Assembly: GCA_903824045.1 (NCBI GenBank)
Contig: CAIJVD010000024.1
Coordinates: 27,858 to 91,857, forward strand
Reading direction: 5' to 3'
Source of the DNA: an uncultured Chlorobiaceae bacterium
Lineage (GTDB): Bacteria; Bacteroidota; Chlorobiia; Chlorobiales; Chlorobiaceae
Length of the DNA stretch: 64,000 nucleotides
Shown: piece after piece, positions 28,556 through 37,153 of the stretch
How the letters are laid out: each line of letters starts with the position of its first letter
Position numbering within the stretch: the first letter of the stretch is position 1
Translations under genes and position numbers: made by a program
The notes under the pieces: model-generated
The model's input: the letters and a program-made list of their open reading frames with translations, nothing else
Database searches by the model: none
What the model was told of the DNA's origin: nothing

Positions 28556-29716
28556 ATGAGCTGGAAAAGCATTATCGGCCAGAAACCGCAGATCCGCGTC
28601 CTGCAGAATGCCCTTGAAACAGGACGTTTCGCTCATGCATACCTCTTTACCGGCCCGGAAGGGTCGGGCAAGGAGTCTCTGGCCTTCGAAATCGCCGCCA
28701 TACTCAACTGCCGCTCCGGCGGAAGCGGCGGTTCTTGCGGCAGCTGCCCCGACTGCCTGCAGATAAAAGAGTTCATGCACCAGAACGTGGAGTATCTCTT
28801 TCCTGTAGAATCGGCACTCCTCGATCCCGGTGACCTTGCAAAAAAAGAGAACAAGCGGTTCCTGGACGCAAAGGAGCGCTATGACGCTCTGATTGAAGAG
28901 AAGAAGCTCAACCCCTCCTTCACCCCCGCCATGGAGCGATCGATGGGAATTCTCACCGAGCAGGTCGTCGCCCTTCAGCATAAGGCAACCTTCATGCCCG
29001 GCGAGGGAAGCAAAAAGATTTTCATCATTTCGCAGGCCGAACGGCTCCACCCTTCGGCGGCAAACAAGCTGCTGAAACTGCTTGAGGAGCCTCCGCCGCA
29101 CGTCCTCTTCATTCTTGTCTCGTCGCGTCCCGACTCCGTACTGCCGACCATCCGCTCGCGCTGCCAGGTTGTGAAGTTTTCGAAAGTGACAGCTCTGGAG
29201 TTGAGACGCTGGCTCCAGGAGAATCGCCCGGAGATCATCGACCCTGAACTGAGCTTCATCATCAGTTTTTCGAGAGGAAACCTCCGTCTTGCTTGGGAGC
29301 TGATCAACAACCAGGACAGCAGCCGCGCCGAATCCCCGACCATCGTGCTGCGCAACCAGGCGCTCGACTACCTGCGCAAGGTGCTCACGCCAAGCCGTTT
29401 CCACGAAGCCATACAGGCCGCCGAGGAGCACGCAAAAAACCTTTCACGCAGCGAGCTCACCCTCTTTATCGGCGCGCTCCTCCTCTTCTTCCAGGACGTC
29501 ACTCACCGCCGGATCGACCCGGCATTCGAGGGGCTCAACAACCCCGACATCACCGACTCGGTCGACCGCTTTGCAAAAAACTTCCCCGCAGCCGACTTCC
29601 TCCTGATCTCAACCGCAGCCGAAGAGGCCATCCGCTCGATCGAACGCAACGCCAGCCCCCTGCTCGTCATGGCCGGGCTAAGCGCAGAGCTGAAAGGATT
29701 GCTCGCAAGAGGGTAA
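28556..29716 (+). CDS. holB: DNA polymerase III delta' subunit
   Basis: A 386-residue clamp-loader AAA+ protein. The Walker A region is FTGPEGSGKESLAFE near residues 31-45. A zinc-binding module is visible as CRSGGSGGSCGSCPDC (four Cys, about residues 52-67). The sensor region LLKLLEEPPPHVLFILVSS and the arginine-finger motif IRSRCQVV follow. The Walker A lysine is present but the insertion around residues 75-125 is longer than in E. coli HolB, as in Bacteroidetes/Chlorobi relatives. DnaX (tau/gamma) is the main alternative, but DnaX has a longer C-terminal region. The repeat element at 29718 starts right behind its stop codon. Confidence 0.85.
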   Translation: MSWKSIIGQKPQIRVLQNALETGRFAHAYLFTGPEGSGKESLAFEIAAILNCRSGGSGGSCGSCPDCLQIKEFMHQNVEYLFPVESALLDPGDLAKKENKRFLDAKERYDALIEEKKLNPSFTPAMERSMGILTEQVVALQHKATFMPGEGSKKIFIISQAERLHPSAANKLLKLLEEPPPHVLFILVSSRPDSVLPTIRSRCQVVKFSKVTALELRRWLQENRPEIIDPELSFIISFSRGNLRLAWELINNQDSSRAESPTIVLRNQALDYLRKVLTPSRFHEAIQAAEEHAKNLSRSELTLFIGALLLFFQDVTHRRIDPAFEGLNNPDITDSVDRFAKNFPAADFLLISTAAEEAIRSIERNASPLLVMAGLSAELKGLLARG

Positions 29717-29717
29717 A

Positions 29718-29816
29718 GGGAAGAGCCGGGAGAAAAGCGCCAGTGGACATTGTGGACGAAGAAATTGTGGACAAAAGTCCACCAGCGTCCACCCTCTTTC
29801 TTATCCACCAGCGCTC
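29718..29816. repeat. GTGGAC-family intergenic repeat, copy 1
   Basis: Between the converging ends of holB and pepP. It holds three GTGGAC hexamers (29743, 29752, 29767) followed by two inverted copies GTCCAC (29777, 29787) and one ATCCAC variant (29803). The middle pair forms a perfect hairpin GTGGAC-AAAA-GTCCAC (29767-29782). The ends are AGCGCCAGTGG on the left and CCACCAGCGCT on the right, a near-perfect inverted repeat. The right arm ttatccacc is one base from a DnaA box. It starts two bases after the holB stop codon. Confidence 0.8.
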
Positions 29817-29831
29817 TCCCCTTCACTGAAT

Positions 29832-30917
29832 TCAGAGTTCTATCAGCTCTTTGGTGAAGCGCTGAAGAGGAGTGGCTCCATCCGGGCCCATCAGAACCGT
29901 ATCCTCAATGCGCACGCCAAACTTTCCTTCCAGGTAGATCCCCGGCTCGATGGTGAAGACCATCTTCTCCTGCAACAGATGCTCCCCTTTCGGGCTGATA
30001 CGCGGTTCCTCGTGCACGTCGAGCCCAACGCCGTGTCCAAGCCCGTGACCAAAGGCTTCGCCGTAACCACGCACTGCTATGTAGCCGCGAACGATACCAT
30101 CAAGCTCACTGGCCGTCATGCCACAGCGTGCCGAAGCGATGCCAAGCTCGTTAGCCTCACGAACGATCGAGTAAACAGCCCTTGCCTCATCCGGCAGACG
30201 ACCGAGGACCACGGTTCTTGTCTGGTCGGAGGCATACCCCTCATAGACGCAGCCCATATCAATGACAATAAGCTCGGAGGGCTTGAAAAAGGCAGATGTC
30301 GGTCGGGCATGGGGCATCGCGGAACGGGGACCGCTGGCCACAATGGGATCAAAGGAGTCTTTTTCAGCCCCGAGCTTCCGGTGCTGGAAGGAGATCTCCG
30401 CGGCGATATCGAGTTCCGTTGTCGAAGTTGAAATCAGCGGCAGCACACCTTTAAGCACCTCTTCGCTGATCTCGGCAGCCTTGCGCATCCGGGCGAGCTC
30501 GATCTCATGCTTGAGCATCCTGAACTCGTCAAAAAAAGAGTCCACCGGCACCACAATCTGTCGGCCATGAAGAAGCTCGACAATCCTGGTCGCCTCGTGC
30601 CAGGTAACATTGTCCGACTGCAGGCCGACAATCTTGCCGAGGGGAAAGCGCCCGGAAAGGAGCTCTGAGGAAAACCCCTCAGCAGTGATGACTGTTTCAG
30701 CCGCTTCAACCTCCCGTGCCGCCTGCTCGCGGTAACGGAAATCTGTGAAAAGCCAGCTCCGTTCTCTGGTCACAAGGAGTCGCGCACTTGATCCGCTGAA
30801 ACCGGTCATCCAGCGGATAACCGAGAGATCGGTCACAATGCAGGCGTCAAGCGCCCTGCTCATCATTTTCTCAAGGACCAGCCGACGGGCCACCTCCCTG
30901 CTGGAGTTCAATTGCAT
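29832..30917 (-). CDS. pepP: Xaa-Pro aminopeptidase (M24 family)
   Basis: A 361-residue metallopeptidase that removes N-terminal residues ahead of proline. The N-terminal creatinase-like domain spans about residues 1-135. The C-terminal pita-bread domain carries all five metal ligands: two Asp in [18 protein letters not shown], His in [15 protein letters not shown], Glu in FTIEPGIY and Glu in VRIEDTVL. The length is normal for the PepQ/YpdF-like short form. The gene stands alone on the minus strand, converging on holB; its stop is close to the GTGGAC repeat. Methionine aminopeptidase is ruled out by the N-terminal domain. Confidence 0.92.
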   Translation of the reverse strand: MQLNSSREVARRLVLEKMMSRALDACIVTDLSVIRWMTGFSGSSARLLVTRERSWLFTDFRYREQAAREVEAAETVITAEGFSSELLSGRFPLGKIVGLQSDNVTWHEATRIVELLHGRQIVVPVDSFFDEFRMLKHEIELARMRKAAEISEEVLKGVLPLISTSTTELDIAAEISFQHRKLGAEKDSFDPIVASGPRSAMPHARPTSAFFKPSELIVIDMGCVYEGYASDQTRTVVLGRLPDEARAVYSIVREANELGIASARCGMTASELDGIVRGYIAVRGYGEAFGHGLGHGVGLDVHEEPRISPKGEHLLQEKMVFTIEPGIYLEGKFGVRIEDTVLMGPDGATPLQRFTKELIEL

Positions 30918-31009
30918 GCAATCACCGCGTTAAATTGAGATGTATAATCAATGCTCATTATTACTTACATTTACGAATATTCACTCTCATTTGCCAATAC
31001 CCTGAATCC

Positions 31010-32065
31010 ATGCTGCATAAAAATTTACTGCAAAAGCTCCTCCAGGAAGAACATTTTTCTCAGGATGAGATGACCTTCTGCATGGACAGCATCATGGACG
31101 GGCGCTTTTCCGATATCGTCATAGCCGCCACGCTCGCCCTCATCCAGAAAAACGGGGTCACCCCCCCTGAAGCCGCCGGGGCCTACTACAGCCTTATGGC
31201 AAAGGCCGGCAAGATCACCCTCGATCCTGACGCCGTCGATACCTGCGGCACCGGCGGTGACCATGCAGGCACCTTCAACATCTCAACAACAGCTTCGATT
31301 ATTGCCTGCAGCGCAGGGGTGCCGATAGCCAAGCACGGAAACCGTTCGGTAACCAGCAGCTGCGGCAGCGCCGACGTGCTCGAGGCTCTCGGATTCGCCA
31401 TCGACCTGCCGCCGGAAGCGACACAGGAGCTTTTTCAGGAGACCGGATTTTCCTTCCTCTTTGCCCCGCTCTACCACCCCTCGATGAAACGGGTTGCCCA
31501 CATCCGCAGGGAGCTCGGCATACGGACAATCTTCAATATTCTCGGCCCCCTGATCAATCCTGCCGGCGCAAAGCGGCAGCTTGTCGGCGTCTTCAACCGC
31601 GAGCTCATGGAACTCTATACCGAAGTGCTGCTCCGGACAGGTACCCGCCATGCAATGGTTGTCCACTCCATGACCCAGGAGGGTCTGGCCCTCGATGAGC
31701 CGAGCCTCAACGGGCCGACAGAGGTCATAGAAATCAGGAACGGATCGACGGCCCGTCACACCTTTTATCCTGAAAATTTCGGTCTGGAACACCATCCGCT
31801 CTCGGCAATTCAGGGCGGAGATGCAGAAAAAAATGCCAATATCATCAGGGCCATCCTCGACGGAAGCGCATCCCGGGCGCAGCTTGACGCCGCCATCTAC
31901 ACCACGGCAATGGCCTGTCACGTCTCCGGAAAAGCCTCAAGCATCGCCGAAGGGTTCACGATGGCAAGAGATGCTCTCGAAAGCGGTCGGGCAGAGAAGC
32001 ACTTCGCAAGAATCTTGCAGATAAACCTAAGCCTCGCAAAGAAATACGGGAATGGAGAAAACTAA
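31010..32065 (+). CDS. trpD: Anthranilate phosphoribosyltransferase
   Basis: A 351-residue enzyme that joins anthranilate to PRPP in tryptophan synthesis. Visible motifs are [17 protein letters not shown] near residue 78 (PRPP pyrophosphate loop), [19 protein letters not shown] near 104, [19 protein letters not shown] near 172 and the metal-binding LDEPS near 225. The frame is open upstream to 30935, but the ATG at 31010 ([11 protein letters not shown]) fits the helical start of the family. No other trp gene is adjacent. It sits 68 nt ahead of the bchG-like gene on the same strand. Confidence 0.94.
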   Translation: MLHKNLLQKLLQEEHFSQDEMTFCMDSIMDGRFSDIVIAATLALIQKNGVTPPEAAGAYYSLMAKAGKITLDPDAVDTCGTGGDHAGTFNISTTASIIACSAGVPIAKHGNRSVTSSCGSADVLEALGFAIDLPPEATQELFQETGFSFLFAPLYHPSMKRVAHIRRELGIRTIFNILGPLINPAGAKRQLVGVFNRELMELYTEVLLRTGTRHAMVVHSMTQEGLALDEPSLNGPTEVIEIRNGSTARHTFYPENFGLEHHPLSAIQGGDAEKNANIIRAILDGSASRAQLDAAIYTTAMACHVSGKASSIAEGFTMARDALESGRAEKHFARILQINLSLAKKYGNGEN

Positions 32066-32133
32066 ATGCTTATCTTTGTGCCAAAAAACATGTATACTGT
32101 CTGCCTTGATGTTTTGATGAAGTGAGCACCCCA

Positions 32134-33132
32134 ATGACCATGAACACACGCGACACGCTGAGCCCTGAAACAGAGGGAAGCATAAGCGAAAAGCTTCAAC
32201 GCTCCGGAGTGAGCAGTGCCCGGCAGAAGGTTATACGGACAGCGCTTGAAAATGTCAACAAGCCCGGCTTCCGCATAGACCCCTCCGCCATTGTGCCGCT
32301 GATGAAACCCGTCACCTGGTTTCCTCCAATGTGGGCGTTTGCCTGCGGCGTGGTTTCAACAGGTCAGGACGTTGCAGCGAACTGGTCCATTCTTCTCAGG
32401 GGCGTGCTGCTTGCCGGACCGCTCATGTGCGCCATGTCGCAGACAATGAACGACTACTTCGATCGCGAGGTCGATGCCATCAACGAACCTGAACGCCCGA
32501 TCCCTGCCGGAAAAATATCAAAACAGGCAAGCTGGCTGATCACCTTCGGCCTCATCATCAGCGGATTCCTGGTCGCCCTCTCCATCCATCCATACGTCGT
32601 TGTCATAGCCTTTGTCGGCGTGCTCATGTCGCACGCCTATTCCGGCCCGCCCATCCGTGCCAAACGAAACGGATGGTTCGGCAACCTTATTGTCGGGCTT
32701 GCCTATGAAGGGGTCGCCTGGCTGACCGGCAGCTTCGCCATCACTCAAGGGGTGCCGTCGACGGAGACCATCGCCCTTGCCATAATCTTCTCCCTCGGAG
32801 CGCACGGCATCATGACCCTCAACGACTTCAAGTCGATCGTCGGCGACAAGATCCGTGAGGTTGCCTCCATTCCGGTTCAGCTCGGCGAGCGGAGAGCCGC
32901 CATTCTTGCCTCGGTGCTCATGGACGCCGCCCAGCTTGCGGCCCTGGCCATCCTTGTGTCAAAAGGGGCCATAACAACAACAATCATCGGCCTCGCCCTC
33001 CTCGCCGCCCAGCTTCCGATGCAGAAAATTCTCATCGAGAATCCGGAGAAAAAGGCGATCTGGTACAACTCATTCGGCACACTGCTCTACGTCCTCTCCA
33101 TGATGGTCTGCGCAGTCGGCATCCGGCCATAA
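32134..33132 (+). CDS. bchG: (Bacterio)chlorophyll synthase, UbiA prenyltransferase family
   Basis: A membrane prenyltransferase of about 332 residues that esterifies (bacterio)chlorophyllide with a phytyl-type or farnesyl alcohol. The start of the domain reads [20 protein letters not shown], close to BchG and ChlG proteins, and the prenyl-diphosphate motif is [21 protein letters not shown] second Asp motif lies in [16 protein letters not shown]. About eight membrane helices are visible. Green sulfur bacteria have three paralogues, BchG (BChl a), ChlG (Chl a) and BchK (BChl c); the strong match to the classical synthase block favours BchG or ChlG. Starts at GTG 32122, ATG 32134 or ATG 32140 are all possible; 32134 is used. 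Confidence 0.85.
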   Translation: MTMNTRDTLSPETEGSISEKLQRSGVSSARQKVIRTALENVNKPGFRIDPSAIVPLMKPVTWFPPMWAFACGVVSTGQDVAANWSILLRGVLLAGPLMCAMSQTMNDYFDREVDAINEPERPIPAGKISKQASWLITFGLIISGFLVALSIHPYVVVIAFVGVLMSHAYSGPPIRAKRNGWFGNLIVGLAYEGVAWLTGSFAITQGVPSTETIALAIIFSLGAHGIMTLNDFKSIVGDKIREVASIPVQLGERRAAILASVLMDAAQLAALAILVSKGAITTTIIGLALLAAQLPMQKILIENPEKKAIWYNSFGTLLYVLSMMVCAVGIRP

Positions 33133-33217
33133 CGACTTCATCCGGCATAATACTTTTCCGGTTTACAAAACTATTGTTATATTCAGATTCGTTTTTTTAA
33201 CACCAATTGATAGCACC

Positions 33218-33436
33218 ATGCCCAAAGTCTGCCTGCTGACCGGTAAAAAACCTATATACGGCAATACGGTATCCCATGCGAACAACCATGTCCGCACCCG
33301 TTTTGAGCCTAACCTTCATACCAAGAGAGTCTGGATAGAGGAAGAGAAGCGTTTCGTCAAGGTCAAGCTCTCGGCAAAAGCCATGAAGATCATTGCCAAG
33401 ACCGGAACCGCCGAACTCGCAAAACTGCTGAAGTAA
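33218..33436 (+). CDS. rpmB: Ribosomal protein L28
   Basis: A 72-residue basic protein with the L28 pattern [20 protein letters not shown] followed by [14 protein letters not shown]. It has one cysteine only, so it is the form without the zinc ribbon. It is monocistronic: a terminator follows 54 bases after the stop. In many genomes rpmG (L33) is adjacent, but it is not here. Confidence 0.95.
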   Translation: MPKVCLLTGKKPIYGNTVSHANNHVRTRFEPNLHTKRVWIEEEKRFVKVKLSAKAMKIIAKTGTAELAKLLK

Positions 33437-33490
33437 CAGCAGTCACAACCCGGCTCTTAACGATCGGTCTACTCTCAATATCTTGCCAAG

Positions 33491-33520
33491 GCCCAATCAT
33501 CAACGGTTGGGCTTTTTTTT
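33491..33520 (+). terminator. Rho-independent terminator after rpmB
   Basis: Stem GCCCAA/TTGGGC (33491-33496, 33507-33512), extendable by a GC and a GT pair, followed by eight Ts. It ends only four bases before the rnhA start codon at 33525, so rnhA must be expressed by read-through or from a promoter overlapping this hairpin. Confidence 0.85.
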
Positions 33521-33524
33521 GTCG

Positions 33525-33965
33525 ATGCAGAAAAGAATAATCATATACACAGACGGCGCGTGCAGCGGCAATCCCGGCCCGGGTGGCTGGGGAGCGCTTT
33601 TAATGTACGAATCGGCGACCCGTGAAATTTCGGGCTATGAGCCCGCCACGACCAATAACCGGATGGAGCTTTCTGCGGCGATCGAAGGGATGGAAGCCCT
33701 CAAGGAGCCCTGCAGGGTGGAGATCTACAGCGACTCCAGCTACCTGGTCAACGCCATCAACGAAGGGTGGCTGAAACGGTGGGTCAAGAACAACTGGAAA
33801 ACTGCGGCAAAGAAAAATGTGGAGAATATCGACCTTTGGCAAAAAATACTGAAGTTGATTAGATTGCACGAGGTGACCTTCCACAAGGTGAAGGGCCACA
33901 GCGACAACCCCTACAACAACCGATGCGATACCCTGGCCCGTGAGGCCATCAAGAACCACCCTTAA
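33525..33965 (+). CDS. rnhA: Ribonuclease HI
   Basis: A 146-residue RNase H that cuts RNA in RNA-DNA hybrids, as at R-loops and primers. All four acidic active-site residues are visible: Asp in YTDGACSGNPGPGGWG, Glu in NRMELSAAIEGMEAL, Asp in YSDSSYLVNAI and Asp in NNRCDTLAREA. The basic KRWVKNNWKTAAKKNVEN handle is present as in E. coli. The ATG at 33525 is chosen because the open frame upstream runs through the rpmB terminator. The next gene begins two bases after its stop codon. Confidence 0.96.
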   Translation: MQKRIIIYTDGACSGNPGPGGWGALLMYESATREISGYEPATTNNRMELSAAIEGMEALKEPCRVEIYSDSSYLVNAINEGWLKRWVKNNWKTAAKKNVENIDLWQKILKLIRLHEVTFHKVKGHSDNPYNNRCDTLAREAIKNHP

Positions 33966-33967
33966 CC

Positions 33968-35011
33968 ATGCGATCAATGCAGAGGAATGCCCCTACAGAA
34001 GCCGCACCGGAAAAACGCTCCCTGAAAAAAGGATCCGGGCTTTTCTTTTCGATCACGAGCATCCTCACGCTCTGCTTTTTTGGCATTGTCATCTGGGTCA
34101 ACTGGCCCAAGGCCCGCATTCAGCCTGAACCACTGAGCCCTGAACTCCGAAGCGTTGTCGACCGCATACCCGAACGCTCGGACGCCCTGATCTACATCGG
34201 CTTCAAGGATATCCGCGAGAGCCGCTTCTGGAAGGAGGTCGTGCCCGACTCCCTCAAAAAAGCCCCGCTCTTTGAAGCAAAAGGACGGCTTGACCAGCTC
34301 ATGAAAGCTGCCTCAATCAATCCCATGCAGGACGTTGACACGCTTCTGGTGAGCTTTCGCCAGCATGGATACCGGCAGCAGCAATTTCTCGGCGTGGCAT
34401 GGGGCCCGTTTTCAAAATCACTTCCGGAATCATTCCTGAAAGCCCACAGCCGAAGCACCGAAACCATCGGCGGCCACAAATGCTACGCGCTTGACAGCAC
34501 CCTCTGGGTCTGCCCCGTCAGCCCCCGTCAGATCGCGCTGTCGAGCAGCAAGACAATGCTCGGGGAGTACCTTGTACCACAAGGAAGCTTCTTCAAGCGC
34601 GACTCACTCTCCACCGCACTCATCGACAAGGCGGTCTACAAATCGCACCTCTGGTTTGCTCTCCCCTCAGCCGCATGGACCACGAGCGCCCTGCAGAGCC
34701 TCACCTCATCCAACAAGGACATGAAGAACCTGGGCAACCTCAACAGGATCCAGCACCTGGCGCTCTCAATGAAGTTCAATGAGGGAATCGAAGCCGAAAG
34801 CGAATGGGTCTACAATACACGGAGGGCGGCATACTTCGCTTCGACCTTTCTCTGGGGTGCTGTAAAAATTTCGGAAATCTCGAGTTCACGAACGAGCGAT
34901 CAGGCCAAACAGCTGCTGAAAAACCTTGAGATCCAGCAGAACCTTGAATCCGTAGTCGTTCACACCCGGCTCCCCATTGAGCTTTTTCTGCAGGCCAAAA
35001 ACCGGAAGTAG
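33968..35011 (+). CDS. Membrane-anchored protein of unknown function
   Basis: A 347-residue protein not recognised by family. About 25 basic hydrophilic residues precede one membrane helix (about 26-47, FFSITSILTLCFFGIVIWVN), then a soluble domain of some 295 residues predicted to lie in the periplasm. The domain has alternating hydrophobic strands such as DALIYIGFKDIRES and DTLLVSFRQHG, a short Cys pair region (HKCYALDSTLWVCPV, Cys about 168 and 178) that could form a disulfide, and a C-terminal helix rich in Gln/Asn. It starts two bases after rnhA and is probably co-transcribed. Its layout is reminiscent of DUF3352-type proteins, but this is only a suggestion. Confidence 0.6.
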   Translation: MRSMQRNAPTEAAPEKRSLKKGSGLFFSITSILTLCFFGIVIWVNWPKARIQPEPLSPELRSVVDRIPERSDALIYIGFKDIRESRFWKEVVPDSLKKAPLFEAKGRLDQLMKAASINPMQDVDTLLVSFRQHGYRQQQFLGVAWGPFSKSLPESFLKAHSRSTETIGGHKCYALDSTLWVCPVSPRQIALSSSKTMLGEYLVPQGSFFKRDSLSTALIDKAVYKSHLWFALPSAAWTTSALQSLTSSNKDMKNLGNLNRIQHLALSMKFNEGIEAESEWVYNTRRAAYFASTFLWGAVKISEISSSRTSDQAKQLLKNLEIQQNLESVVVHTRLPIELFLQAKNRK

Positions 35012-35029
35012 CAAGCCCTTCCGCCTGGA

Positions 35030-36010
35030 TCACTCCTCACCCGAGAGAAAACAGAGCTTCTTCCCCTTCCAGAGTACGCGCACCTGCCTGCCTGCCATGA
35101 CCACCCTGCCGGGCTGCGTGCCCAGAAGATCGACAAGCTTCTGCAATCCTTGAGCATCAACCGGCGCACCCATCTCCATGAGCGCCCGCTTGAAAATCTC
35201 TTTCTGCTCGAAAACACTCAGACGGCGCAATGCATCCACCTCAAGCGTCCCCTCCCGGAGCGAAAGCCCCGGCTCCTGTTCGATCAGCCTCCCGAAATAG
35301 AGCTCCAGAAACAGCTCAAGCTCACCCGCCTGCTCGGAGAGGCGCTGGAGAGAGACCATCAGCTTCCCCTTGAAGCGCTCCTCGATAAGCGGGATGATGC
35401 GGTTGCGGATGAAATTACGGTCATGGTCATCAGCGAGGTTGCTGCTGTCCGTTCTGAAGGCAATGGCTCGCTCTTTCAGATAGCCGGAGATATCCCTCTT
35501 GCTGATGAGCAGCATCGGGCGGATAACCCTGCCGTTGCGCGCCCGAATACCTTTGAGGCCGGGAAGGGAGACCCCCCGGAAAAGGTTGAAGAGCATCGTC
35601 TCGGCATTGTCGCTGATATGATGGCCAGTGGCGACTGCTGTATAGCCGAGCTCCAGCTGTAGCCGCTCAAAATAACGGTAGCGAAGCACCCTGGCCGTCT
35701 CCTCAATGGATCGCTTCAAGAGGGTTGCCTGTTGACGGGTATCAAACCGCTCAACATGGCACTCCAAACCAAGCGCGCGGGCATGGCTCACCACGAAGGC
35801 CTCATCGGCATCGCTCTCTGCGGCACGAAGCTGAAAGTTGCAGTGCGCAACCGCAATCCCGAGGTGCAGAACCGGCTGAACGGCCGAGAAAAGGGCGAGC
35901 ATGGCCATGGAGTCCGGCCCCCCGGAGAGTGCCACAAGGACGCGATCTCCCTCCAGGCAGAGCCCGGCTTTCCTGATCTCTCTGAGAAACTTTTTTTCCA
36001 GCGCGTTCAA
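35030..36010 (-). CDS. tilS: tRNA(Ile)-lysidine synthase, short form
   Basis: A 326-residue N-type ATP pyrophosphatase that converts the wobble cytidine of tRNA-Ile(CAU) to lysidine, allowing AUA decoding. The PP-loop ALSGGPDSMAML is near residues 28-39, followed by AHCNFQLRAAESDADE, TGHHISDNAETMLFNLFRG and the RNFIRNRIIPL motif of the family. It is about 100 residues shorter than the E. coli enzyme, lacking most of the C-terminal domain. The first codon is TTG at 36010, supported by GGGGAG four bases upstream and by the normal domain start. Confidence 0.93.
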   Translation of the reverse strand: MNALEKKFLREIRKAGLCLEGDRVLVALSGGPDSMAMLALFSAVQPVLHLGIAVAHCNFQLRAAESDADEAFVVSHARALGLECHVERFDTRQQATLLKRSIEETARVLRYRYFERLQLELGYTAVATGHHISDNAETMLFNLFRGVSLPGLKGIRARNGRVIRPMLLISKRDISGYLKERAIAFRTDSSNLADDHDRNFIRNRIIPLIEERFKGKLMVSLQRLSEQAGELELFLELYFGRLIEQEPGLSLREGTLEVDALRRLSVFEQKEIFKRALMEMGAPVDAQGLQKLVDLLGTQPGRVVMAGRQVRVLWKGKKLCFLSGEE

Positions 36011-36014
36011 CTGG

Positions 36015-36020
36015 CTCCCC
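36015..36020 (-). promoter_or_regulatory. Ribosome-binding site for the tilS TTG start
   Basis: GGGGAG on the minus strand lies four bases ahead of the TTG at 36010. It is the main sequence evidence for that unusual start codon. Confidence 0.6.
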
Positions 36021-36164
36021 GGTTTATGGCAATAATCGTCACGACGGCATGCATTCGAATAGAGAAAAAGAGAAAAAGGCCGTTCCTGTTTTTTTTCAGG
36101 TACAAGATAAATAAATTATGCCGCACGCATCCGAATAGATAATCGTCAATTCAGAGGAAACCAG

Positions 36165-36788
36165 ATGTTCACTCCCTACGGCTACGCCACTATCCGACAA
36201 GTTTTTTTCCTCTCACTGCTCTTCATCTGCGCCGCCATATTCTCCCCTCTCGCGCTCACTATTGCCCTGGTTCTCACGGCACTCCTTGCAGTGACTTTCA
36301 CCCTCTACTTCTTTCGTGACCCCGAACGGAAGGCTCCCGACGACAAACGGGCCGTTCTGGCTCCTGCCGACGGCAAAATCCTTCTTGTCAAGCCGCACAG
36401 CGACTCCTCAACGCTCGTCAGCATCTTCATGTCGCCCTTCAATGTGCACGTCAACCGGATCCCGATCGACGGAAAGGTGACCACCCTCACCTACCATCAC
36501 GGCAAGTTCATGATGGCCTTCGACCACCGGAGCATGGAGAGCAATGAAAAGATGGAGATCGGCATAGAGAACGGTGACATAACGGTGCTCTTCAGCCAGG
36601 TCTCGGGATTTCTGGCCAGAAGGATCGTCTGCGACCTCAAGAAGGGGCAGCAGGTCAAGGCCGGTAACCGGTTCGGCATGATCAGGTTCGGTTCAAGGGT
36701 TGACCTCATTCTCCCCGCAGCGGCAACAGTGCTTGTCAAGCCCGGCGAAATCACGAAGGCGGGAGAAACCCTCATTGCCCGGTATTGA
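36165..36788 (+). CDS. psd: Phosphatidylserine decarboxylase, short (PSD-A) form
   Basis: A 207-residue proenzyme that makes phosphatidylethanolamine. Two hydrophobic segments lie near residues 10-50 (VFFLSLLFICAAIFSPLAL and following), then YFFRDPERKAP, VLAPADGKI, FMSPFNVHVNRIPIDG and NEKMEIGIENG. The self-cleavage site is the Gly-Ser of MIRFGSRVDL near residue 177, which yields the pyruvoyl alpha chain. The short form lacks the long N-terminus of E. coli Psd. pssA is not in the window, and tatA follows 92 nt downstream. Confidence 0.94.
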   Translation: MFTPYGYATIRQVFFLSLLFICAAIFSPLALTIALVLTALLAVTFTLYFFRDPERKAPDDKRAVLAPADGKILLVKPHSDSSTLVSIFMSPFNVHVNRIPIDGKVTTLTYHHGKFMMAFDHRSMESNEKMEIGIENGDITVLFSQVSGFLARRIVCDLKKGQQVKAGNRFGMIRFGSRVDLILPAAATVLVKPGEITKAGETLIARY

Positions 36789-36880
36789 AGCCGACATGGT
36801 TGCTTAAGGCAATTGTTTTGGTTATATAATGAGCAAAGGCGTAGCTATAGTGATCAATTTTCATCCCCGGAGGAGTAACC

Positions 36881-37069
36881 ATGTTTGGAGTAGGCAGCGG
36901 AGAACTTGTTCTCATTCTTCTGGTCATTCTGGTACTCTTTGGTGCCAAGAAAATTCCCGAGCTTGCCAGAGGTCTGGGAAAAGGAGTGAAGGAGTTCAAG
37001 AAAGCCCAAAGCGACCTTGAGGATGAGTTTCACAAGGCCACCGACGACTCCCCCAAAAAGGAAAAATGA
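36881..37069 (+). CDS. tatA: Twin-arginine translocase TatA/TatE subunit
   Basis: A 62-residue protein with the classic TatA layout: a short N-terminal helix (about 5-21, [17 protein letters not shown]), a hinge [14 protein letters not shown], an amphipathic helix and a charged tail [16 protein letters not shown] site precedes the ATG. It forms the protein-conducting pore for folded proteins, together with TatC, which is not in this window. Confidence 0.94.
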   Translation: MFGVGSGELVLILLVILVLFGAKKIPELARGLGKGVKEFKKAQSDLEDEFHKATDDSPKKEK

Positions 37070-37153
37070 GCCCATCCGGGAGTCATCCTGATTTCCCTTT
37101 TTTGCGTTATCTTTGCATTCGTGACCGACAGCGCACCTCAACATACCCCGACA

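Noticed and set aside
29718..29816. A CRISPR array in the GTGGAC repeat regions
   Set aside because: Repeats are only six bases with irregular 2-12 base spacers, both orientations occur, and no cas gene is nearby.
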